This document shows positions 9,197 to 17,379 of a stretch of DNA of 64,000 nt, piece after piece. Origin of the DNA: Flavisolibacter ginsenosidimutans (GTDB taxonomy: Bacteria; Bacteroidota; Bacteroidia; Chitinophagales; Chitinophagaceae); the NCBI RefSeq assembly GCF_007970805.1, contig NZ_CP042433.1, positions 682,001-746,000 on the forward strand, written 5' to 3'. The notes beneath the pieces were generated by a model. It was not told where the DNA came from, searched no databases, and worked only from the letters and a program-made list of their open reading frames with translations. Numbering within the stretch: position 1 is the stretch's first letter; each line of letters opens with the position of its first letter. The position numbers and the translations under genes are program-made.

Positions 9197-10300
9197 GTGA
9201 TAAACGTCAACAAACCTTTCTTACCGCCGATAGAAGAGTACAATGCTTACGTGGAAAGCATTTGGAAACGCAATTGGTTAACCAACAACGGCCCGTTGGT
9301 AAATGAGCTTGAGTTGAAGTTAAAAGAATACCTCAACGTCGAGCACCTGTTGTTTTTAAACAACGGTACGATCGCGTTGCAAATCGCCGTTAAAGCGCTG
9401 AATCTCTCCGGCGAAATCATCACCACGCCTTTTTCTTTTGTTGCCACCACCAGCAGCATTGTTTGGGAAGGTTGCCAGCCTGTGTTTGCCGACATTGACC
9501 CGCATACATTAAACATTGACCCGGCTTCGATTGAAAAGGCCATTACCGATAAAACGTCAGCCATCCTTGCAACACACGTTTACGGTAACCCCTGCGACAT
9601 TGACGCCATTTCGGCAATTGCAAGGAAGCACAAGTTGAAGGTAATTTACGATGCGGCCCACTGCTTCGGAACGCTTTACAAAGGCAAAAGCGTTTTTGCT
9701 TACGGCGATGTGTCAACGACAAGTTTTCACGCCACAAAATTGTTTCATACAATTGAAGGCGGCGCCGTGTTCACGCAGGATCCTGACTTGCTGAAGAAGA
9801 TGGCTTATATCCGCAATTTTGGATTTGACGGTCCGGATAATTTTGCCGAGTTGGGCATCAACGGTAAGAACTCCGAATTTCATGCGGCAATGGGATTGGC
9901 AAACCTGAAGTATGCTGATGAAATTCTAAAGCAGCGAAAAGCTTCCTGTAAATATTACGACGAACGTTTGGTAAATCTGAAGCACACAAAAATCAGGTTG
10001 CAGGAAGAGGGCGGATTTAATTATGCGTATTATCCCATTATTCTTGAAAGCGAAAGCATGCTTCTGAAATGCATGGAAGAGTTGAATGACAACCGGATAT
10101 TCCCGCGCCGTTATTTTTATCCAAGCCTCTCCTCGTTAAAATACGTTCAGAACGCGGAGATGCCGGTATGCGATTCAATTGCAAAACGGGTTTTGTGCCT
10201 TCCGCTTTATCACGACCTCGATAAATTCGACATTGACTTTATCTGCCGCATTTTATTGCGCAGCCAGAAATATCAATTTTTAAATTCGTTGTTGGGATGA
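9197..10300 (+). CDS. DegT/DnrJ/EryC1/StrS sugar aminotransferase, copy 1
   Basis: This PLP enzyme moves an amino group from glutamate to a nucleotide keto-sugar. The 367-residue protein has GTIALQIAVKAL and TTPFSFVATTSSI in the cofactor pocket, Asp152 in YDAAHCFGT, and the Schiff-base Lys181 in SFHATKLFHTIEGG. The order and length fit the VioA/FdtB/RfbE group. The start is GTG at 9197, just before the conserved INVNKPFLPP. Its stop overlaps the ATG of the WbqC-like gene (ATGA), and a GNAT gene follows, so the three may finish an N-acylated amino-deoxy sugar. The SFHATKLFHT form of the lysine motif is common in 4-aminotransferases of 4-keto-6-deoxy sugars, but this assignment is tentative. 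Confidence 0.9.
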   Translation: MINVNKPFLPPIEEYNAYVESIWKRNWLTNNGPLVNELELKLKEYLNVEHLLFLNNGTIALQIAVKALNLSGEIITTPFSFVATTSSIVWEGCQPVFADIDPHTLNIDPASIEKAITDKTSAILATHVYGNPCDIDAISAIARKHKLKVIYDAAHCFGTLYKGKSVFAYGDVSTTSFHATKLFHTIEGGAVFTQDPDLLKKMAYIRNFGFDGPDNFAELGINGKNSEFHAAMGLANLKYADEILKQRKASCKYYDERLVNLKHTKIRLQEEGGFNYAYYPIILESESMLLKCMEELNDNRIFPRRYFYPSLSSLKYVQNAEMPVCDSIAKRVLCLPLYHDLDKFDIDFICRILLRSQKYQFLNSLLG

Positions 10301-11004
10301 GGTTGGCCATCATGCAGCCTTACGTTTTTCCTTACGTAGGTTACTTTCAATTAATTGCCAGCGTTGACCGGTTCGTGATTTACGACGACGTTGCTTACAT
10401 CAAGCAAGGTTGGATTAACCGGAACCGTATCTTGCTTAATGGAAAGGATCACCTTTTCACACTTCCCTTGCAGGACGCAAGTCCCAACAAGTTAATCCGG
10501 AACATAACCCTTCACCCAACGCTCTTTAAAGGCTGGAAAGAAAAATTTTACCGGACGTTAGAAGCTGCATATAAAAAAGCGCCGTTTTACAACGAGGCCG
10601 CTCCATTGATCCATACCATATTGGAAAAGCCGGCAGAAACGATTTCAGAACTTGCTGCGCAATGCATAAAAACTGTATGTAATTACACCGGCATTGCAAC
10701 CGAATTTGTAATCACCGCTACCGGTTATGACAACGCTTATTTGAAAGGCGTGGATAGAGTTATTGATATTTGCAAACAGGAAGGCGCTCTTACCTACATA
10801 AATGCCATCGGCGGGAGAGAACTTTATAAAAAAGATGTGTTTAACGCAGAAGAACTGGAACTAAAATTTCTTCAGCCAACGGTTCATGCCTATCCGCAAT
10901 ATGCGCACCCTTTTGTGTCCGGCCTTTCCGTGGTTGACCTGCTTATGTTCAATAATAATGACCAGTTGCGCGAATATTTTTTGGACTTCAAACTTATTGA
11001 CTGA
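10297..11004 (+). CDS. WbqC-like family protein
   Basis: This 235-residue protein belongs to the WbqC-like family, found in O-antigen and capsule loci next to amino-sugar genes. The diagnostic N-terminus is MRLAIMQPYVFPYVGYFQLI followed by FVIYDDVAYIKQGWINRNRI. A conserved His/Pro segment near the C-terminus is YPQYAHPFVSGLSVVDLLM. Its reaction is not established; a role in sugar N-acylation or transfer is proposed from context in the literature. It overlaps the DegT aminotransferase gene by 4 bases and lies 23 bases before a GNAT acyltransferase gene, which fits that context. No signal peptide or membrane segment. Confidence 0.9.
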   Translation: MRLAIMQPYVFPYVGYFQLIASVDRFVIYDDVAYIKQGWINRNRILLNGKDHLFTLPLQDASPNKLIRNITLHPTLFKGWKEKFYRTLEAAYKKAPFYNEAAPLIHTILEKPAETISELAAQCIKTVCNYTGIATEFVITATGYDNAYLKGVDRVIDICKQEGALTYINAIGGRELYKKDVFNAEELELKFLQPTVHAYPQYAHPFVSGLSVVDLLMFNNNDQLREYFLDFKLID

Positions 11005-11027
11005 GTTTTCTTTACTCAGAGTCTGTA

Positions 11028-11495
11028 ATGAGTACAATTGTTTACCGCACCAAAGCAGCGACTGAAGCTGAAATTGCAACACACTTAAGCCAATGCGCAG
11101 CCGGTTTTATTCCGCCGCTTGACCAAAGGATAAACATTGCGGAATACGCGGCCAAACTGTTTGCAAAAGCCGTGAGTTTCGAAGCCTGGAACGATGGGTT
11201 GCTGGAAGGTTTGATTGCCTGTTATTTCAATTCTGAAAGCAAACAGGCATATATCACCAGCGTAAGCGTAAGCAAGGCTTTGCAAGGCGGGGGGGTAGCC
11301 CTTCAACTTTTGCTGAATTGCCTGCAATACGGCAAACAGCACGGGATGAAAACAATCCGGCTTGAAGTAAACAAGGACAATCTTCGTGCAATAAATTTTT
11401 ATGAAAGGAACGGCTTTGCCAAAGAAGAAGCGAACGGCAATTCTTTCTTTATGTTTCTTTCGCTGAAAGATATGCCGCTCAATATTACTGCTTAA
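11028..11495 (+). CDS. GNAT-family N-acyltransferase
   Basis: This 155-residue acyl-CoA-dependent transferase shows the GNAT signature in AYITSVSVSKALQGGGVALQLL (motif A, about 75-95). The closing segment TIRLEVNKDNLRAINFYERNGF corresponds to motif B, with the typical Asn and Tyr residues. It follows the DegT aminotransferase and WbqC-like genes, so it probably acylates the new amino group of the nucleotide sugar. An unrelated substrate cannot be excluded, because the GNAT fold is used very widely. Start ATG at 11028. Confidence 0.87.
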   Translation: MSTIVYRTKAATEAEIATHLSQCAAGFIPPLDQRINIAEYAAKLFAKAVSFEAWNDGLLEGLIACYFNSESKQAYITSVSVSKALQGGGVALQLLLNCLQYGKQHGMKTIRLEVNKDNLRAINFYERNGFAKEEANGNSFFMFLSLKDMPLNITA

Positions 11496-11521
11496 TTATA
11501 CCGTTTCTTTAAAACTGATTC

Positions 11522-12469
11522 ATGCTTTTTGCCCAACCCGATGAACGTCCTCTGGTTAGTGTTTGCGTCATTACCTATAACCACGAAAAATACATCAAAG
11601 CCGCTGTAGAGTCGGTGTTAATGCAGGAGACTGATTTTCCTTGTGAATTCATCATCGGCGAAGACTGTTCGACCGATAACACTAGAAAGATTTTGCAGGA
11701 ATATGCAGAGCGCTTTCCCATTCGCCTTTTGTTGCCCGAAAAGAACCAGGGCGCACAGCAAAACTGGAAAGCGGTCATGCAAGCTGCCCGTGGTAAATAC
11801 GTCGCTTTTTTTGAAGGCGATGATTGCTGGACCGATCCGCAAAAGCTGGCAAAGCAATTCAAGGCTTTGGAAGATCATCCCGAAGCCGTGTTGTGCTACA
11901 CGAATGCAAAAATTTTCGACACAAAGAATCCGGACAGCAACATCTATTTTAGGGAAGAAAACAAACCGCCTGTCTTCAAGAACAAATACGAAACTGTCCG
12001 GTCTTGTCCCATGCCAACGTGCACAATCTTTTTTCGCAACGTGCTGCCCGAATTGCCGGCATGGTCGTTAAAAGCTTATGCAGGCGATTACATTCAGGTA
12101 GCCTTGCTGGCTAAATACGGCGGTATCTATTACCTCGATGAAATTTGCGGTCTTCACGTACACCATTATCACGGCCTGAGCCGTGCGATACCGCTGGAAG
12201 ATTTTTATTACAACGACGCACCACTGTATCTTAACTTCCTGCCATATTTCAACTACGAGTCTAAATATTTTGATGCAGTACTGGAACGTTATATCGGCAC
12301 TGTGGACAAGCTTTTTCACATGAAGCAGTTCAAGCGGGCAATCAAACTTTATTGGAACTTGCCTTTTGCCGATATTTTAAAATACTGCCTTCGTATTCCA
12401 AATATTATCAAGCAGGGCGTCAAGCTGCATTTCTTGTTTTTTTTAAGCAAGGGCCGTACGTACCGCTAA
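11522..12469 (+). CDS. Glycosyltransferase family 2
   Basis: This 315-residue GT-A enzyme begins with VSVCVITYNHEKYIKAAVES, followed by IIGEDCSTDNTRKILQEY for nucleotide binding and the DxD-like FFEGDDCWTDPQKL. This subgroup, with ITYNHE and GEDCSTD, is common in Bacteroidota O-antigen loci. The C-terminal 100 residues are aromatic and basic. It starts a run of four glycosyltransferase genes (11522-15256). Donor and acceptor unknown. Confidence 0.88.
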   Translation: MLFAQPDERPLVSVCVITYNHEKYIKAAVESVLMQETDFPCEFIIGEDCSTDNTRKILQEYAERFPIRLLLPEKNQGAQQNWKAVMQAARGKYVAFFEGDDCWTDPQKLAKQFKALEDHPEAVLCYTNAKIFDTKNPDSNIYFREENKPPVFKNKYETVRSCPMPTCTIFFRNVLPELPAWSLKAYAGDYIQVALLAKYGGIYYLDEICGLHVHHYHGLSRAIPLEDFYYNDAPLYLNFLPYFNYESKYFDAVLERYIGTVDKLFHMKQFKRAIKLYWNLPFADILKYCLRIPNIIKQGVKLHFLFFLSKGRTYR

Positions 12470-12488
12470 CGTTCAAACTATAGAGAAA

Positions 12489-13280
12489 ATGGTCAGTGTT
12501 CTTACCACTTCCTACAATCGAGAAGATTTCATTGGCGAAGCCATAGAAAGTGTGCTTGCGTCCACATACACCGATTTCGAATACATCATTGTTGACGATT
12601 GTTCCAAAGACGGCACGGTTGACATCATTCGCCGCTACGCAAAGCTTGACAAGCGCATAAAATTTTTTGTCAACGAAAAAAATTTAGGCGACTACGGGAA
12701 CCGGAATAAAGCCGCTGGTTACGCATCGCGGAAGTACATCAAGTACATTGATTCGGATGACCTGCTTTATCCGCATTGTTTGCAGGTGATGGTAAATAGT
12801 ATGGAACGTTTTCCAGAAGCCGGCTTTGGCCTTTCTTCAACGGAAAGTTTACGGCATCCATTTCCTGTTTTACTTAAACCCAAAGAAGCTTACCTCGAAC
12901 ATTTTTTTGAATCGGGGCATTTTTACCGGGCGCCCGGTTCTGCCATTATCAGGAAAGAAGCCTTTGATGCAGTTGGAGGTTTCAGCGGCGAGCGCATGAT
13001 TGGCGACACGGAATTGTGGTTCCGGTTGGGACGGCAATTCCCGTTGGTAAAATTTCCGCCTTTCCTTTACTGGTCGCGCTATCACGAAAGCCAGGAGTCG
13101 CAGAGCGATTACGCCAAAAAAAAGTACGACGAGCTGCAAAAAAGAGTCTTAGAAAATGCGTTTGCACACAAGGACTGTCCACTAAACGATGAAGAAAAAG
13201 AACGCGTTTTAAAGATGCTTCGCCGTAAAAAAATGAAAAGCACCGTTTTCAAATATCTTTCCAGCGTTACCGGAAATTAA
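12489..13280 (+). CDS. Glycosyltransferase family 2 (paralogue of the gene at 14420)
   Basis: This 263-residue GT-A enzyme has VSVLTTSYNREDFIGEAIES, IIVDDCSKDGTVDII and the DxD motif YIDSDDLLYPHC. It resembles the product of 14420-15256 over almost its whole length, including the shared blocks NEKNLGDY, MERFPEAGFGL, HFYRAPGSAII / HFHRAPGSAII and GDTELWFRL / GDNELWFKL. The two genes flank a GT4 gene and appear to come from a local duplication. Related donors are likely, with different acceptors. Start ATG at 12489. Confidence 0.9.
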   Translation: MVSVLTTSYNREDFIGEAIESVLASTYTDFEYIIVDDCSKDGTVDIIRRYAKLDKRIKFFVNEKNLGDYGNRNKAAGYASRKYIKYIDSDDLLYPHCLQVMVNSMERFPEAGFGLSSTESLRHPFPVLLKPKEAYLEHFFESGHFYRAPGSAIIRKEAFDAVGGFSGERMIGDTELWFRLGRQFPLVKFPPFLYWSRYHESQESQSDYAKKKYDELQKRVLENAFAHKDCPLNDEEKERVLKMLRRKKMKSTVFKYLSSVTGN

Positions 13281-13300
13281 TTGCAACCCCTTTTCTATCC

Positions 13301-14416
13301 ATGCGCCTGCTGATCTTAGACCAAAACTATCCGCACCTCGAAAACCTGATGGGCGACGTGTTTGTGCACGTGCGTGCAAAAGAATACGCCAAGCGCCACG
13401 AGGTAAAAGTGTTCTCTTATTTTCAGGAGCCTTCCGAAATTGTTTACGAAGGAATTTCTTTGCAGCGTTTCGACAATGTGGACGCACTGGCAGCCGCCGT
13501 CAAAGAATACAAGGCCGATAAAATTCTCATCCACTTCTATCAGCCCTGGATGTTGGAAAAAATCATCCGGCAGGTTAACGTTCCCGTAATTATTTGGGTG
13601 CATCTTTTTGAAGCCATCGGCTGGTACCGCCGCCTGTTCAATTATACCTTGTACTCGCCGGTGTTTTTCCGGTTCGTTCTTAAAAATATCCGGCAACAGT
13701 ACCGCTTCAGGCAATTGATAAACTATGCGAACCGCACCAGCCGCATTCGTTTTGTTTTTGTATCGGACTGGATAAGAAGAACTGCGGAAAAAGATACGCT
13801 GACGAAAATTAAAGCCTTTGATGTTATTCCCAATCCGGTTGACATTTCGCTTTTTGCTTACCGGCCAAAGAACGATGAACAGCGCAAAAAAGTACTGGTG
13901 CTGCGTTCTTTCGATTCGAGAAAATATGCGAACGATGTTTACGTGAAAGGCCTGCTTTTGCTTTCGAAGAAAAAAGCCTTTCAGGATTTCACGTTTACCA
14001 TCATCGGCAAAGGGCCGTTGTTCGAAAAAACGCTGGCACCCTTGCGCCTGTTTAAAAACATCGAAATAACCAATGGTGCCGTGCGGCAAGTGCTGATTCC
14101 CGCGCTGCACGAACAATACGGCGTTTTTCTTTGTCCCACCCGGCAGGATTCGCATGGCGTTTCCATGTGCGAGGCCATGGCCAGCGGGCTTGTTCCCATC
14201 GCTTCTAACAACAGCGCCATCCCTGAGTATGTGGAGCACAACAAAAGCGGTTATCTTACCAACAATTCAGCTCAACAAATTGCCGGTGCATTGGAAGAAC
14301 TGCTTGAAAAGCCTGACAAATTTTTGCAGATGTCGAAGAGCGCCGCCGAAAAAGTAAGAGAGCGCTGCAACATCGAAAACATTTCAAAAAAAGAACTCGC
14401 CATCATCGAATCATAA
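13301..14416 (+). CDS. Glycosyltransferase family 4
   Basis: This 371-residue GT-B enzyme has an N-terminal acceptor domain starting MRLLILDQNYPHLENLMGD. The donor domain contains VIPNPVDISLF, FTIIGKGPLFEKTL and the EX7E-type segment SMCEAMASGLVPIASNNSAI, which binds the nucleotide sugar. It lies between the two duplicated GT2 genes, 20 bases after the first and 3 bases before the second, so the three are probably co-expressed and act in sequence. It is a retaining transferase by family; donor unknown. Confidence 0.9.
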   Translation: MRLLILDQNYPHLENLMGDVFVHVRAKEYAKRHEVKVFSYFQEPSEIVYEGISLQRFDNVDALAAAVKEYKADKILIHFYQPWMLEKIIRQVNVPVIIWVHLFEAIGWYRRLFNYTLYSPVFFRFVLKNIRQQYRFRQLINYANRTSRIRFVFVSDWIRRTAEKDTLTKIKAFDVIPNPVDISLFAYRPKNDEQRKKVLVLRSFDSRKYANDVYVKGLLLLSKKKAFQDFTFTIIGKGPLFEKTLAPLRLFKNIEITNGAVRQVLIPALHEQYGVFLCPTRQDSHGVSMCEAMASGLVPIASNNSAIPEYVEHNKSGYLTNNSAQQIAGALEELLEKPDKFLQMSKSAAEKVRERCNIENISKKELAIIES

Positions 14417-14419
14417 AAC

Positions 14420-15256
14420 ATGAGTGTACCCTTAGTGAGTGTGTTAATCACTTCCTACAACCGCGAAAAATACATTGCCGAAGCCATTGAAAGCGTGCTG
14501 GCGCAAACCTTTGACGATTATGAAATCATTGTTGTGGACGATGCTTCAACAGACGGAACGATTGACGTTATTAAAACGTATGCAGCGAAAGATGCCCGCA
14601 TTCGTTATTACGTTAACGAAAAAAATTTGGGCGACTATCCCAACCGCAACAAAGTGGCCAGCTACGCCGTTGGAAAATATTTGAAATACATTGACTCCGA
14701 CGACGTGATGTACGATCACTGCCTGCACGTAATGGTTAGCAGCATGGAAAGATTTCCAGAAGCCGGCTTTGGGCTTTGTACTATTCAAGATCCACACAAG
14801 CCTTTTCCGATGGCTATTCCGGGCAAGCAGGCGTATGAAGAACATTTCAGTGGTTTAGGACATTTTCACAGGGCTCCCGGATCGGCCATCATCAAACGCG
14901 AAGTTTTTGAAAAAGAGGGCGGTTTTTCGGGACGCCCGCTGATTGGCGACAATGAGCTTTGGTTTAAACTGGCCAACCGTTACCCGGTGGTAAAATTTGT
15001 AAGCGGTTTGTATTGGGACAGGAACCACGGCGATCAGGAGCGGTTCAGCAACTATGCCAAGAAGCACTACCGCAAACTTCGGTACGATACGACTGTAGCC
15101 GCTTTGAACAATAAAGAATGCCCGCTTGGTGGCGGGGAAAAGAGCAGGGCTTTGAAGCGGATAAAACGCGAATTTCAAAAGCACCAGTTGAAGTCTGCGT
15201 TGCTGGATTTTAAAGAGATTTTCATCAAGCGCAAAAATCCCTACGACAGATTGTGA
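14420..15256 (+). CDS. Glycosyltransferase family 2 (paralogue of the gene at 12489)
   Basis: This 278-residue GT-A enzyme has VSVLITSYNREKYIAEAIES, VVDDASTDGTIDVI and DxD in KYIDSDDVMYDHC. It shares long blocks with the gene at 12489 (see that entry) and differs mainly in the C-terminal 60 residues, which are strongly basic and might touch the membrane or the lipid-linked acceptor. It starts 3 bases after the stop of the GT4 gene. Start ATG at 14420. Confidence 0.9.
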   Translation: MSVPLVSVLITSYNREKYIAEAIESVLAQTFDDYEIIVVDDASTDGTIDVIKTYAAKDARIRYYVNEKNLGDYPNRNKVASYAVGKYLKYIDSDDVMYDHCLHVMVSSMERFPEAGFGLCTIQDPHKPFPMAIPGKQAYEEHFSGLGHFHRAPGSAIIKREVFEKEGGFSGRPLIGDNELWFKLANRYPVVKFVSGLYWDRNHGDQERFSNYAKKHYRKLRYDTTVAALNNKECPLGGGEKSRALKRIKREFQKHQLKSALLDFKEIFIKRKNPYDRL

Positions 15257-15337
15257 TATTGAGTTATTGGGCTATTGAAGTATTGTCTTTCAATTGTCCG
15301 ATCTCTCGTTTTTACAACATTCGAATATCAGTTTTCT

Positions 15338-16126
15338 ATGGCAACATTTAACGCGGAACAGTATTGGGAAAACCGGCTAAAGCAACACTACGATTTGGTT
15401 GGTGTCGGCGACATTTCACTCAGCGAAACGTATAACCGCTGGAGCTACAAAGTGACGAGACAAATTCTGCTCAGGCTTTTCAAAAAATACAGCGCCGGCA
15501 AAACCAATAATGTTCTGGATGTGGGTTCGGGAACCGGCTTTGTCATTGACGTTTGGAAAACACTCAACAAGCAAGCAACCGGCGTTGACATTTCGACAAC
15601 GGCCGTGGAAAACCTTCGTCTTCGCCATCCGGACTACTCATTTTTTCGTTGCGACATCGGGAAAGAAAAGCTGCCGCTTGCACAAAACAGTTTTAGCATT
15701 TGCAGTGCGGCTTCAGTTCTTTATCATTTGGTTGACGACGAATCGTTGCAAAGCGCTTTAAATAATATTTACAACGTGCTGGAGAAGGACGGCATATTTA
15801 TTTTTTCTGAAAACTTTATCCACGAAAAAAGCTTTCTCACCACGCATCAAAAATGCCGCACACTTGCCGAATACGAAGCAGCATTACAAAAAAGCGGTTT
15901 TGAAATTCTTGGCCGTGTGCCTAATTACGTTTTGATGAACGAACCGATGGATGCACGTACCAAACTCACGCCGCGAATTTGGAACCTGCTGACGCACACG
16001 TCGAAGAAGAGCGGTCTTTTTGATAAAATTATCTGGCCAGCATTGTACCCGGTTGAGTTGTTACTTACGTCTGTGTTGAAAGAATCACCTGCACAGGAGT
16101 TCATGATTTGTAAAGTCATAAAGTGA
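15338..16126 (+). CDS. Class I SAM-dependent methyltransferase
   Basis: This methyltransferase of 262 residues uses S-adenosylmethionine. Motif I is VLDVGSGTGFVIDVW, followed by ATGVDISTTAVENL (acidic end of strand 2), RCDIGKEKLPL and the motif IV region SFSICSAASVLYHL. The frame extends upstream to a TTG at 15275, but the ATG at 15338 (MATFNAEQYWENRL) is preferred because the conserved family start, with NAEQYWENRL, begins there. It may methylate a sugar or cap a glycan chain, since chain-end methylation is one signal that Wzt C-terminal domains recognise. The stop overlaps the start of the next gene by one base. Confidence 0.85.
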   Translation: MATFNAEQYWENRLKQHYDLVGVGDISLSETYNRWSYKVTRQILLRLFKKYSAGKTNNVLDVGSGTGFVIDVWKTLNKQATGVDISTTAVENLRLRHPDYSFFRCDIGKEKLPLAQNSFSICSAASVLYHLVDDESLQSALNNIYNVLEKDGIFIFSENFIHEKSFLTTHQKCRTLAEYEAALQKSGFEILGRVPNYVLMNEPMDARTKLTPRIWNLLTHTSKKSGLFDKIIWPALYPVELLLTSVLKESPAQEFMICKVIK

Positions 16127-17379
16127 TGCACGTTCTCATCATTCCATCCGAAGGTTTTGTTCCCGACGAGGACAAACTTGCGGGCATCTTTCAATATCAT
16201 CAGGCGGTGATTTTAAAAGAGGCCGGTTACCGCGTGGGCGCCTTGTCGGTGCGGCTTTCTTTTTCGGTACCCATGATTGCAAAAGGCATAGCTTTTAAGC
16301 TCATTGGCAAAAAAGCCGGCAACGCCACGGACGAAAAAAATATTCCGGAATTGATGCGTCTTGGCTTTAAAAAATTTTTTTCACCCAAAGAATACATTAA
16401 GACCGAAACCCTTGATGGCATAAAGGTTTACCGCATTGACGGCCTTTACCGCCGCAAGCCGGCCAACAACAAAAATCACCTTAGCTGGATAAAGGCCGGA
16501 ATGCACTGTTTTGAAAACTATCTGGAAAAAGAAGGCCGTCCTGACATCATTCATGCGCACGACGCCATTTATGCCGGTATGTTGGCCGAACGCATCCACG
16601 CAAAATACGGCATCAAATACCTCATTACAGAACACAGCAGCAGCTTTGCCCTGGGCGCAACCGATGCAGGCATTTTGCGACGGGTAAGAAAAGCGCACAA
16701 ATCCGCTGCGGGCTTGTTTGCGGTAAGCGAAGCCTTTGCGCAATTGCTCAACGGCATGTTTAATTTTCAGCGCTTTTGCTACCTGCCCAACGTGTTGGAC
16801 CAGTATTTGGAAAGAACAGATTACAAGCAGGCTAAAACCAGCAATGCAAAATTTCGTTTTCTTCACATTGCTGTTTTCAAACCCGTAAAAGATCAGCAGA
16901 CGTTAATTAAGGCATTTAAGCTTGTGGTGAAGCAAAACGAAGACGTTGAATTATTGATTGGTGGCGACGGCGAATTGGTTGATGAACTTCACTCCCTGGT
17001 GCAGAAGAACAGCCTGCAGAATCACATTCGTTTTCTTGGCCGCTTAAATCGTGACGAAGTGATTGAGCAATTGAAAGCTTGCGACGCGTTTGTGCTTTCG
17101 AGTAAATACGAAACCTTCGGTTTGGTGATTGTAGAGGCGATGTTGTTTGGCAAACCTGTTATTGCCACCCGCTGCGGCGTAAGCCAAAAAATTGTGGACG
17201 ATAAGATTGGGTATGTGGTGGAAGTGGGCGATGAAGAAGCCTTAGCAGAAGCCATGCTGAAAATGATGAAAACAACAGAACGTTACGACGCAGATTATAT
17301 TCGCAACTTTACCATTGAGCATTTTGGCAAAGAGCGGTTCCTGCAAAACCTCAGTAAAATTTACAAAGAAGCTGTATAA
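16126..17379 (+). CDS. Glycosyltransferase family 4
   Basis: This GT-B enzyme of 417 residues starts MHVLIIPSEGFVPDEDKLAG. It has an acceptor-domain HAHDAIYAGMLAE block and a donor domain with FLHIAVFKPVKDQQTLI, LLIGGDGELVDEL and the EX7E segment FGLVIVEAMLFGKPVIATRC. These are classic GT4 landmarks. An in-frame GTG at 16123 is an alternative start, but the ATG at 16126, overlapping the preceding stop, is more likely. The second amidotransferase gene begins at the next base after its stop, so translation is probably coupled. Confidence 0.9.
   Translation: MHVLIIPSEGFVPDEDKLAGIFQYHQAVILKEAGYRVGALSVRLSFSVPMIAKGIAFKLIGKKAGNATDEKNIPELMRLGFKKFFSPKEYIKTETLDGIKVYRIDGLYRRKPANNKNHLSWIKAGMHCFENYLEKEGRPDIIHAHDAIYAGMLAERIHAKYGIKYLITEHSSSFALGATDAGILRRVRKAHKSAAGLFAVSEAFAQLLNGMFNFQRFCYLPNVLDQYLERTDYKQAKTSNAKFRFLHIAVFKPVKDQQTLIKAFKLVVKQNEDVELLIGGDGELVDELHSLVQKNSLQNHIRFLGRLNRDEVIEQLKACDAFVLSSKYETFGLVIVEAMLFGKPVIATRCGVSQKIVDDKIGYVVEVGDEEALAEAMLKMMKTTERYDADYIRNFTIEHFGKERFLQNLSKIYKEAV

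Noticed and set aside
13316..14239. Long open frame on the - strand (307 codons) inside the GT4 gene
   Set aside because: It lies opposite a clear glycosyltransferase gene, has no family motif, and its composition looks like an antisense shadow.
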